DNA of 20,254 nucleotides from Chara braunii (Eukaryota; Streptophyta; Charophyceae; Charales; Characeae). The stretch covers positions 6,335,633 through 6,355,886 of the forward strand of contig BFEA01000009.1 in NCBI GenBank assembly GCA_003427395.1, written 5' to 3'. The notes under the pieces are model-generated. The model was not told the origin of the DNA. It saw only the letters and a list, made by a program, of their open reading frames with translations, and searched no databases. Both the position numbers and the translations under genes were made by a program. Within the stretch, counting starts at the first letter, position 1. Each line of letters starts with the position of its first letter. This document shows, piece by piece, positions 1-8,159 of this stretch.

Positions 1-77
1 AGCAGGGTGAAAGGAGGCGAGGAAGGTGAAGGGAAGAAGAAGGTTGGTGAGGGAAAGAGAAGCCGGCAGCCATAGCT

Positions 78-186
78 GACCGAAGGGTTGACCGGAAGAG
101 TTGACCGGAGTTGACCGGGGGTTGACCAGGGGTTGACCGCAGCGTTGACCGGCGTTGACCAAGGCGTTGACCAAGACTTTGACCAA
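78..186 (+). promoter_or_regulatory. Tandem GTTGACC (W-box-like) array in the putative 5' LTR
   Basis: Nine copies of TTGACC and one CTGACC lie within about 110 bases, spaced roughly 10-14 bases apart and all in one orientation. TTGAC[C/T] is the core W-box bound by plant WRKY factors, and W-boxes occur in some stress-responsive plant retrotransposon LTRs. Here only the motif is seen; promoter activity is an inference. It could also be a plain short tandem repeat without regulatory role. Further single TTGACC copies occur at about 350, 6609 and 6812. Confidence 0.55.
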
Positions 187-783
187 GCTGGAGCCGGTAA
201 AATCTCGCCAAGCCTTCAGCCTACCCCTCGCCCTATGGATGTGCACACACCCTGTGGTACTTGCTGAAGTCCAGTCAGCCTGTCTCTTCTTTCTGCATTG
301 AGTCTCTTCTGTCTAGGTGATAGTACTCTGTGGATGAAGGATAGGGCCTTGTTGACCAAACCCACACGAGCTGAGTAGGGCTAAAGACTGTGTCTGACGA
401 CTCGACTGTCCCGGAGGACACGAACCCTCCCAAGGACCGGTACTGACCGGCGGGCTGCTCGGTGTGGGACGGTAGGCCCAAAATCCGAGCTGTGGGCTGC
501 ACAACAGGAGGTCTAAGTGTTGAGAGACCTGCTGATCACGTCGTCCTGTCTGCGACGTTAAATAATTCCTGAGGAGTTACGGGGGATCTCCTTAAATGCC
601 TCCTGATCAGCAACAGGTCTCGTAGTGACAGCCATAGTGTAGGTCTAGGCTAGAGACCCTAGTTGGCAGGATCCCTGTCAGGATTCTGTGAGTCCTTAGA
701 TTGAGTCAGTAGGTTTGTCAGTCAGGGGTTAGAGTCTACGTGGTGAGGTTTGGAACCGTCAATCCGGTTGTACACTGATCACC
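187..783 (+). other. Untranslated LTR/leader region upstream of gag, with a folded segment
   Basis: No coding signal is visible. A branched fold can be drawn: GAGACCTG (524-531) plus CTGATCA (532-538) pair with TGATCAG (604-610) and CAGGTCTC (614-621), with only CAA unpaired on the right side. Inside, CGTCG (539-543) pairs with CGACG (553-557). Such structured leaders often carry packaging or dimerisation signals in LTR elements, but that role is inferred. A primer-binding site could not be assigned; TGGAACC near 751 is a weak candidate. Confidence 0.4.
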
Positions 784-2666
784 ATGCTTGACACCCGGAG
801 TGGGAAGAGCACTGCCCCCATACCCAGGAACAGCAAGAGAAGATGGCCGCCTTAGTGAGAGAGAACAAAGAGGAAGGAGCTCCAGAAACAGGCGAAGTTA
901 AAGACTATCGCAAGAAAGGCTGCCGAAGAGGAAGCAGCAGCAGAAGAAGAAAACGAGAGAAAATGTATAGAAGAGAGAGGAGAAAGCAGTGGCATGGCAA
1001 ATTAGGATGCCGCAATGGAGAAGAAGATAAGTGAGTGGATCGCTAATTTATCGTTGGGGGAGGATAAGGAGTCAGAGTTCTATGTGCCCCTGGACGAGAG
1101 GGATGCGTTAGCCCAGGAGCTAGCAGCAATGGACGACCCCCTGGAACGGAGGGAAAGAGAAGAAGAGAAAAAGTTATGAAGCTGAGGATGAAGAGGGAGA
1201 AGAAGAGAAGGAGGGATGAAGTTAATAGATTGACCGCAGAAGTGGCAAAATTGAGGGACTGCAGACAAGAAATGGAGGCGCAGACGGACATGTCTGCCAA
1301 GATGGATAAGGTGTTGGGATATGTAGAGTTGTTGAGTGCAGCCTGGATGGAGGAGCGCCAGGCCAACAGGAGCCAAGAGGTAGCATTGAGAGCCATGCGG
1401 TCAGGGTTTAGAGATTTTGCGCGCGATATGGTTACCCACGTTGGAGGCGAAGTTAGGCGATTGAGGGACAACGAGGGGAAGTTCTGCAAGGGCGCCATCG
1501 AGGGCGCCAAAGCAATAGCCGTTGTGGAGGGTGAAGCCAGGCCCCGTAAGGAGCCTGTCAAGCTTAAATTCCCAGATGCATACGGGGGAAAGAAGGAGGA
1601 TAATTTTGAAGGCTAGTGTGCATAGCTACGTATACCTACAGCACATCCTGACTGAGGAACAAGTCCTCGTGGCCTTCCAGGCCCTTAAGGATGAAGCGGC
1701 CAGTTTTGCCAGATCTCTTGCGCGCGCAGCAGGTTGTGAAAACAACCTGATTGCATACTCTAAAGTCACCCCCCTTCCTCAATTCTTCAAGCTCCTGAGG
1801 GAGCGATTTGCTGATCCAACGAGAGGCGTCAGGGCCTCTGACAAGTTACAGACGATCCACTCGCGACAGTGGAGGAGTGCAAGAGCACTCAAGGGCGTTA
1901 TGGACGACTTGGTACCGGTCCCAGACCACGGGGTCACTGAGCCCCAGTTGGTCCAGTTATTTTACCGTGCCATGCCAAAGCCCCTGCGTGGGCATTTCTT
2001 TGAGAAGTCTCAACAAGCCAATATGACCTATGACGTGCTGAGTAGAGAGGTGGTCTTGTATGAGTCAAAGTCCATGTCAGTTTCCACTTTCTGGCATAAG
2101 GACTTGGACAAAGGGAAGAAGTGGAAAGGTCGTACCATCTCAGGCCAAGTGAGGGCCAAGGATCATATGATCCTTACCTCGAGGAAGGTGGTACAGATTA
2201 GGTCCCATACAGTCAGATCCAGTGGGGCCTTGAGGAGGAGGACAGTAGCGTGGGGCGAGGGAGGTCCTATGCTGCTGTCGCGGCTGGAGGGAGGCCGCAA
2301 AGTAGAGGAGGAGGCCAGGGCCAAAGGGGCCAGGCCATGGGAGGCCGAGGACCGGGCGCACAGGGGGTTGGCGGACAAGGGAACCGCCAAGTGGGAGGTA
2401 GGGGTCAAGGTCCCCTGCCAAATCGTCAAGGTTCTTGTCGGTCCCCACAGCGACGAGGTGGAAGGTCACCTCAAGGAGGATGGCACCCAGGCTTGCCACA
2501 GGGCAGGCCCTGGGAAGACTTGGGTTTGGACCAGCGCGTATGGCAAGAACGCGTGAACTTGGGTCAGTGCGTGTTTTGTGGTGACCCAGCCCACGTAATC
2601 AAATTTTGTCCTAAGTATAGACAGGCCCGTTGGGCTGCTCAGCAGTCGAAAGGCAGCCGCCAGTAG
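784..2666 (+). pseudogene. gag: Ty3/gypsy gag remnant (coiled region, gag core, CCHC zinc knuckle), frameshifted
   Basis: The likely start is the ATG at 784 (MLDTRSGKS). The frame is lost near 823-840, where coding continues in another frame as MAALVRENKE from 843. Reading then moves through a segment at 1015-1178, a charged helical and probably coiled-coil segment (1176-1616), a retrotrans_gag-like core (about 1615-2110, with LLRERFADP and PLRGHFFEK-type text) and a Gly/Arg/Gln-rich basic stretch (2250-2560). It ends with a zinc knuckle, CVFCGDPAHVIKFC, near 2570-2611, with C-x2-C-x4-H-x4-C spacing. Gag forms the particle shell and binds the RNA genome. At least four frame changes are needed, so the gene is broken. 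The assignment rests on the knuckle, the gag core and the position before protease and RT. Confidence 0.85.
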
Positions 2667-2699
2667 GGGTCGCAACTGCCCCTACTTTAAGGCCATGTG

Positions 2700-3370
2700 G
2701 GGAAGCGAGCGCGCGCACACAAGAAACTCCCAAACCACATGAGCCTATGGCAGACGTTGCAGGCCCGTGCCTAGCTAGCTGTCCAGAGACCACTTGTGTT
2801 AGCGTCTCTCTAGGCACGTCCCTCACAAGTGTGGCAGAAGAGTTGAAGGAGAGGATGCCAACCTGGGCCAAAATGAAGAAGGAGAGTAAGGGACAACTGA
2901 TCTTGGTAGATGTAGAAGTATTTAGAAGCAGAGTAGGGGCCCTTATAGACTAAGGGGCCACCCGCAGTTACATTAGCCGTAGGGCGCTGAAGAAGCTGAG
3001 GCTAGGATTAAAAGTCCAAAAGTTGGCAGACCCCATAGTCAGTGTCCTCGCAGACAACCGCACGATGTGAGTTGAGGACTACGTAGGCGTACTTCCGCCT
3101 AGAGAAATATGGGAAGGTCGAGAAAGTTCTCCATTCCCTGACTCTCCTCGTATAGGATGACCTTCCTTTTGACATAGTGTTAGGAATGGATTGGGGAGAG
3201 GCAGCAGGGACCACACTCCATCTGAGAGAGTACGAGTGTAGGCTCCCTTGTACGTCAGGTGAGGTTAAGACTGCCCGTCTGTTTCATGTGTCAGGTGTAG
3301 GCTCCCTTGGCACATTGTTGTCTGAGTGCTCCCGCGTTCGCGCGACTAGTAAAAAAAGGAGCAGTTAGAG
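2700..3370 (+). pseudogene. Retropepsin-like aspartic protease remnant with a stop in the active site
   Basis: One frame ends in VGALID at 2953, followed by a TAA stop and then GATRSYIS in the same frame. In Ty3/gypsy proteases this place holds the catalytic D-(S/T)-G-A triplet, so the stop replaces the active-site Ser or Thr codon. Further on, a TGA interrupts the text before VEDYVGV (about 3067), and a second protease hallmark, IVLGMDW, is seen near 3174-3195 in a shifted frame. The enzyme would cut the Gag-Pol polyprotein. With the catalytic triplet destroyed and more breaks downstream, this copy is inactive. Confidence 0.82.
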
Positions 3371-3385
3371 GATCAGGTCTTCGTA

Positions 3386-4920
3386 GTGTATGTTAGACCT
3401 GTCACTGCGGCTAAGGAAGAGGTGACTTCCACAGATCCAACCATAGCCAAGCTGCTGGAGGAGCTCAAAGACTTCACTAAGTCGCCGACAGGAGTAGTGT
3501 CGCGACCCATCCAGCACAGGATAGAGATAGAGCCTGGCAGTAGAACTCCTAAGGGAGCAGTCTACAGGATGTCCCCTAGAGAGTTAGAGGAGTTACGCAA
3601 GCAGTTAGACGAGCTCCTCGAGAAAGGTTGGATCAGGCCCAGTTCATCTCCTTTTGGAGCACCAGTCTTGTTTGTTCCCAAGAAGGAAGGAGAGCTTCGA
3701 ATGTGTATAGACTATAGGGTTTTAAATGCGATTACTGTGAAGAATGTTGAGGCGCTACTGTGAAGAATGTTGAGGCGCTGCCCAAGATAGACGATCTTCT
3801 AGATCGGGTGTAGGGTTGTAAGTACTTCTCTAAGATAGATTTGAAGTCCGGATATCATCAGATAGAAGTCCATCCTTATGACCAATACAAGACTGCGTTC
3901 CGGACTTTATATGGGCATTATGAGTTCATAGTGATGCCCTTTGGACTAACCAACGCGCCGGCCACCTTTCAGCGTTGTATGAATGATCTGTTCAGACCGT
4001 GGTTAGACAAATTTGTAGTAGTTTATTTAAATGACATCTTAGTTTTCAGCAAGACCCTCCAGGAGCATCAGGGTCATCTGAGGCAGGTCTTGGAGAAGTT
4101 GAGAGAGTCAAACTTCAAGATCAACGCGAAGAAGTGCAAGTGGGCCAAGACACAAGTCTTGTACTTGGGCCACGTATTAGACGGAGATGGGATCAAACCT
4201 GAGGACAGCAAGATAGCGGCAATCAGAGACTGGCCGACGCCCTGCACATTGACAGAATTGCGGTCGTTCTTAGGCCTAGCTAACTACTATAGAAAATTCG
4301 TAAGGAACTTTTCTACTATCGCCGCTCCCTTGCGCAGGTTGCTTAAGAAAGAGGCAATCTGGCAATGGGACAAAGATTGTACGTCTGCGCTAAAGAGCCT
4401 GAAGCGCGCGTTAATAGAGTATCCTGTCCTCAAAGTGGCAGATCCGTCCCTGCCATTTGTCATCACCACGGACGCGAGTCAATATGGTATAGGCGCCGCG
4501 TTGCAGCAAGATGACGGCAATGGCTATAGACCCGTAGAGTTCATGTCAGCGAGGATGCCCTCAGAGAAGGTAGCCGCCTCGACGTATAAGAGAGAACTCT
4601 ACGCTCTCAGGCAGGCTCTAGGGCACTGGAAGCATTACCTGCTTGGGAGGCACTTCACTGTGTATTGTGACCATGAGACGCTTAGATGGTTAAAGACTCG
4701 GGCCAAGATGACACCTAAGTTAACTAGGTGGGCCGCGGAAATAGACCAGTATGACTTTGAGCTCAAGCCAGTGAAGGGCAAGTACAACGTAGTTGCGGAT
4801 GCTTTGAGTAGGAGATCAGACTACTTTGGAGCCATANTACACTATCTGGATATAGGGAGAGACCTGCAGGAGAAAGTGAGGCAAGCGTATGCGCAGGACC
4901 CTATATATAGTACCTCCTAA
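3386..4920 (+). pseudogene. pol: Ty3/gypsy reverse transcriptase-RNase H remnant
   Basis: The N-terminal RT part (3386-3763) carries [31 protein letters not shown] and [12 protein letters not shown] 23-bp tandem duplication around 3742-3767 then shifts the frame, and a TAG follows near 3810. The palm continues from 3841 with KSGYHQI and MPFGLTNAPATFQ. The catalytic box reads YLND at about 4024-4035 where YxDD is expected, so the first catalytic aspartate has become asparagine. RNase H follows (about 4440-4830) with TTDASQYGIGA, KRELYAL, CDHETLRWL and NVVADALSRR, keeping its acidic residues. There is one ambiguous base at 4837. The frame ends at 4920, after which the text moves to another frame and meets a TGA near 4933. 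Confidence 0.95.
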
Positions 4921-4973
4921 AAAAAGTTTGAGAGGCCCCAGAGACAGAGCCAGATTACCGCACTACAGAGGGT

Positions 4974-6218
4974 TTGCTATTCGAGAAGACTAATGTATTC
5001 GACCGTCTATGTGTCCCCAACAGCGAGGAGATCCGTAGTCTGATCCTAGGGGAATGCCATGACTCAGAGGGACACTTCGGTTGGCAAAAGACATTAGCCA
5101 ATCTAATGCGTACGTATACCTGGCCAGGGATGAAGAACGACTGCATAGAGTATGTTCGCAGTTGTGAAGTGTGCCAGAGGAATAAGACTACTACGCGCGC
5201 CCCTCTAGGTCTTCTCAGACCTCTGCCTATTCCTGATCAGCCTGGAGATTCCGTGTCCATAGACTTCATGGATACTCGGGTCGAGAGTAGGCATGGCAAG
5301 AGCCAAGTCATGGTCATAGTTGACCGTTTTAGCAAGTTTGCTGTTTTTATTCCTTTGCCTGCAGAGGCACGTACCGAATTAGTCATTCAGAAGTTCTTTG
5401 ATTTTTGGGTCAGTGAACATGGAGTCCCGTTGTCGATATTTAGCGATAGAGATAGCCGCTTTACTAACCAGAACTGGCAGAAACTTATGAGAGTCTATGG
5501 GTCAAAGTTGCTGATGTCGTCTGGCCGCCATCCAAAAACTAACGGTCAAACTGAACAGATGAACAAGATCCTGCAGCAAGTTTTGCGCATGTACATTAGA
5601 CCGGATCAGATCAACTGGGATGAGATGCTGCCTAAGGTAGCTAGTGCGTACAATAACAGCATGCATCTATCCACCTGTCGCACTACCAATGAGCTGCACA
5701 AGTCCTTTAGACCACGCAGACCGTTCGAAGGACTGAACCGGGATCAGATTCACAGGCTACCGCCCGGTACCAGGGAGTTCGCAGTACAACACGAGAAAGA
5801 ACTAGCAACTGTTGTTGAAAACCTCAGGAAGGACCAGCACAGAATGATAGAACAGGCCAATAAGCACCGTTGCCCATCGCAGTTTCAGGTAGGCGACTTA
5901 GTCTGGGTCAAGTCTAAAGAGTTTGCACCTGAGGAGCACATCTCGCAGAAGTTGCTGCCTGCATATAGAGGACCGTGGCCGGTTCNNGAAGTCAAGGGCG
6001 GAGAGGATGGACCGTCCTACACTATAGAGATTCCAGCACACCTCCACACATACCCTGTTTTCCATGCTTCGAAGCTGTTGCCGTGTGTCACAAGTCAACA
6101 GTTCCCTTCCAGAAGATCCATGATCCCCCCGGATATGGATGGAAATTATGACATTGACGGCATTGTAGATGAAGATGTCTTTAGAACAGGAGGTAGAGGT
6201 CATCCACAGAAACAGTAG
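4974..6218 (+). pseudogene. Ty3/gypsy integrase (HHCC, DDE core, GPY/F-like tail)
   Basis: This 414-residue frame contains the zinc-binding H2C2 region (ECHDSEGHFGW then CEVCQRNK, residues about 23-70). The DDE catalytic core has Asp in SIDFMD (about residue 98), Asp in FSDRDSRF (about residue 160) and Glu in KTNGQTEQMN (about residue 193). The tail has LLPAYRGPWPV and YPVFHASKLLPC, a GPY/F-like module. Two ambiguous bases occur at 5986-5987. Integrase inserts the element's DNA copy into chromosomes. This is the best preserved part of the element. It ends at an amber codon (6216-6218) inside what is really the start of a chromodomain. Confidence 0.94.
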
Positions 6219-6350
6219 AAGGTCTGGTTTGCTTACCAAGAACCGGAAGACGACCGCTGGTTTACTAGAACAGAACTTCTAGAAACAGCTCCCGACATAG
6301 TCAGAGCCTACGAGCGTAACAAGAAGGGTAAAAGTCCTGCCTTGGACTGA
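6148..6350 (+). pseudogene. Chromodomain-like C-terminus interrupted by an amber stop
   Basis: The last integrase residues (YDIDGIVDEDVFRTG) resemble the first strand of a retrotransposon chromodomain, and after the TAG at 6216-6218 the same frame goes on for 43 codons with VWFAYQEPEDDRWFTRTELL and IVRAYERNKKG up to a TGA at 6348-6350. The pattern of aromatic residues, the acidic stretch before W, and the closing AYER helix fit a chromodomain that in chromoviruses steers integration to marked chromatin. The stop truncates it. Assignment is from pattern only; no profile was run. Confidence 0.65.
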
Positions 6351-6388
6351 AATATTCTCGGAGGACCTCAAATTTAGGACGGCGGGAG

Positions 6389-6512
6389 TGAAACGGTTTT
6401 CACCTCTTTGCAGTAGCAGACGCAGACCCCAGGGTTCGATCCCTAGACCTTGCCCTATCTGTGTACAGTACCTCTGTAGACCCCGAGAGTTGAACCTGTG
6501 ACCTGTGTATTC
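6389..6512 (+). other. Possible start of 3' LTR
   Basis: A purine-rich stretch (GGACGGCGGGAG) is followed by TG at 6389, the arrangement expected of a polypurine tract and LTR start. A perfect RNA polymerase III B-box-like sequence, GGGTTCGATCCC, lies at about 6433-6444, but no convincing A-box is placed before it. The matching 5' LTR start would be outside the window, so this cannot be tested here. Confidence 0.3.
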
Positions 6513-6606
6513 GTAAACAAACAAAACAAAAAACAAAAAAACAAAAAAAAACAAAAAAACAAAAAAACAAAAAAACAAAAAAACAAAAAATGAAAAACAA
6601 ACAAAA
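6513..6606. repeat. (CAAAA)n-type A-rich simple repeat
   Basis: A run of about ten CA5-7 blocks, with one TGAAAA interruption near 6590. On the other strand this reads as T-rich text that yields spurious Phe-rich reading frames. Confidence 0.9.
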
Positions 6607-6740
6607 AGTTGACCACCTGAGGAGCAGGGTTGAAAAGAAGAAGGTAAAAAAGCTAAACACCTGAGGAGCAGGGTTGCGAATAAGAAGGTAAAAAAAAAAA
6701 GTTAATCACACGAGGAGCGTACCCCGTGCATGCAAAAAAT
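6607..6740. repeat. Three degenerate 43-50-bp tandem units
   Basis: Units start near 6607, 6651 and 6700. The first two share CACCTGAGGAGCAGGGTTG followed by AAGAAGGTAAAAA; the third keeps only CACACGAGGAGCG. The same GAGCAGGGTTG-like text opens the window, which links the array to the LTR of the retrotransposon. Confidence 0.6.
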
Positions 6741-6833
6741 ATTTAACACGTGTTTTTTTTTTTATATTTTTCGTTAACAAAGGCGATGGTCTTGAGATAT
6801 CGTCATCGAGTTGACCGGCCCCAGGTAATTCAG

Positions 6834-6930
6834 AATTATTTCATCGCATTCATCAACATTCATCTGGATTCGAACTTGGGGCTGTAATTCAACAGTTCAT
6901 GGGTGTACCAAGTGAGCTAGGCCCATTGGT
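6834..6930 (-). repeat. tRNA-like SINE head (degenerate)
   Basis: Read on the minus strand, TAGCTCACTTGG (A-box-like) is followed about 37 bases later by AAGTTCGAATCC (B-box-like). The T-arm does not close (CCAAG cannot pair with CCAGA), so this is not a tRNA gene but looks like the head of a tRNA-derived SINE or retroposon. Length and tail of the element are not clear. Confidence 0.45.
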
Positions 6931-7330
6931 TGCCACGTGCAATTTTTTTCTGCTTCTTCACCTGCAAGCTGTCATCTCACCCACTGCGTTCACCCGAATA
7001 CAACATACGGGGCAACTTTGAGTTAAGATGCAAGCAGTAATGACCAGGCGTATTCTCGGGTGAACACGGTAGTCCAGCAAAGCTTCCCCTCGGTTTTCAT
7101 CCCCTCGTCAATGCAAGTGGGCAGGAAACCTATTAGTTAGTGACATCTTTTTCTGAAGTCTTTTTTTTTTCTCTTTCTTTTTTTTTCTCTCAAATTCATC
7201 TTTCACTACCTACCTACCACTTCTCCTAAAGCTATACAGTGGGAGTTTTTTTTTCCCCTCAAAATTCAAATGTCATTTCATAAACAAGCTGAAGGCTGGG
7301 GGACCTCCACATTACACCCCAGGGGAAGTT
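6931..7330. other. Stretch without recognisable feature; T-rich tracts
   Basis: Nothing gene-like is visible. Two T-rich tracts (about 7156-7190 and 7243-7256) are the only marked composition features. Confidence 0.5.
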
Positions 7331-7393
7331 TCAATGATGCATATTATGTGACAATATATCGTCACAAACCGTCAAATAGAATGTTATACATAT

Positions 7394-7486
7394 CCCTCTC
7401 TGCCTACAGTTTACTGGGCATCTCTGTTTGACTATATCTATATATATAGTCAAACAGATCTGCCCGGTAAACCGTAGGCAGAGAGG
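7394..7486. repeat. Foldback hairpin next to the hammerhead ribozyme
   Basis: The left arm (about 7394-7437, with TCTCTGCCTACAGTTTAC and CTGTTTGACTATA) is the reverse complement of the right arm (about 7444-7486, with GTCAAACAGATCTGCC and GTAAACCGTAGGCAGAGAG) with a few mismatches and a short TA-rich loop. The right arm continues without break into the hammerhead ribozyme at 7516-7575. The same arm text recurs at 7931-7972, 13020-13076 and 13171-13227. Confidence 0.85.
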
Positions 7487-7515
7487 GAGAAGAGAACAAC
7501 AAACGAGGGGCTGTG

Positions 7516-7575
7516 ACAAACTGTTTCGTCGGAGTTTCACCGACTCATCAGGAGGCTGAACCCTCAACAGTCTGC
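7516..7575 (-). ncRNA. Type III hammerhead self-cleaving ribozyme
   Basis: On the minus strand all core elements are in order. The 5' strand of stem III is GCAGACTGT (7575-7567), then T17 at 7566 as the predicted cleavage site. Stem I is GAGG/CCTC with a six-base loop. The core CTGATGA is at 7551-7545. Stem II is GTCGG/CCGAC with the loop TGAAACT, and GAA is at 7527-7525. The 3' strand of stem III is ACAGTTTGT (7524-7516), pairing over nine positions with two G-U wobbles. All conserved core bases are present, and the cleavage base T is permitted (H) though C is commoner. The open end is at stem III, so this is type III, the class used by plant retrozymes and some viroids and satellite RNAs. 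Activity is not shown. The downstream hairpin arms belong to the same repeat. Confidence 0.9.
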
Positions 7576-7861
7576 AGAATCCCCTAACTAATCACACTGT
7601 AAGTGATAATCCACCTTAACCCCGGCTGTGGTTAAGCATCAACGACTGTCCGACAACTGATACCCTGAGGTGGGCACCAACCACTGCCCTCAAGGTACCT
7701 GTGGCAAAAGTCAAAGCAGACTATCACTCACCCACACCAGATGGAAAACTCTACAGACTGTCTGTTCACACCCCATCACAAGCAAGCAAAACACACACGA
7801 AACAAAGAAAGGTCTGTCACAGCCAAAAAATACACTCCAGATACACCGCTGGCACTAGTAT
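7576..7861. other. Unassigned sequence upstream (minus-strand sense) of the ribozyme
   Basis: No gene or clear repeat is recognised. In ribozyme orientation this is the 5' flank and would be the body or leader of a retrozyme-like unit if one exists, but no second hammerhead lies within the window on its far side. A GGTATCAG string (about 7650, minus strand) resembles part of the initiator-tRNA primer site used by retrozymes, but it is too short to rely on. Confidence 0.3.
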
Positions 7862-7988
7862 ATATATATAGACGATATATATCGTCAAATAGAATATATA
7901 TACATATAGTCAAACAGATGACAAAATATATCGTCAAATAGAACTGCCCGGTAAACCGTAGGCAGAGAGGGAGATGACAATATATATA
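7862..7988. repeat. Partial third copy of the TA-rich foldback repeat
   Basis: A GACGATATATATCGTC palindrome is followed by TATATCGTCAAATAGAACTG and then by GTAAACCGTAGGCAGAGAG at about 7949-7967. Only one long arm is present, and no ribozyme core follows. Confidence 0.8.
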
Positions 7989-7989
7989 T

Positions 7990-8149
7990 GCTCCATATCC
8001 ATTCTGGGGAGCATCAGTCCGGTTCCTTTTCCACCGGCAAGTCAAGAGAATACAACAATTTACACACACACGCTTCCTTCCGTCTGGCCGAAGGACGCCT
8101 GAACAGCATTGATTGCTCCAAGTAGCGGAGGATTGACTGTCAGCTTGCC
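7990..8149 (+). repeat. 160-bp structured repeat, first copy (also inside 10164-10424)
   Basis: The text from GCTCCATATCCATTCTGGGG to GACTGTCAGCTTGCC matches 10219-10380 with few changes. Each copy can form a CCGGT/ACCGG hairpin and a TTCCTTC/GAAGGA hairpin, and GGCAAG can pair with CTTGCC near the end. The second copy is inside a recognisable insertion, which suggests that this family moves. It abuts the partial foldback copy ending near 7988. Confidence 0.85.
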
Positions 8150-8159
8150 TTACTTCCAC

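Larger units (their letters stand above)
1..6700 (+). mobile_element. Decayed Ty3/gypsy chromovirus-type LTR retrotransposon
   Basis: The domains run in the order gag (CCHC knuckle), aspartic protease, reverse transcriptase, RNase H, integrase with GPY/F-like tail, and a chromodomain-like C-terminus, which is the chromovirus order of Ty3/gypsy. The window probably opens inside the 5' LTR, because the first bases (AGCAGGGTGAAAGG) resemble a GAGCAGGGTTGAAAAG segment near 6623. A purine-rich tract at about 6377-6388 followed by TG at 6389 could be the polypurine tract and the start of the 3' LTR. No clean LTR pair can be aligned and the right boundary is uncertain. The coding part needs several frame changes and contains in-frame stops, so the copy cannot make its own proteins. 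It lies antisense to RTEL1, probably in that gene's second intron. Confidence 0.93.
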
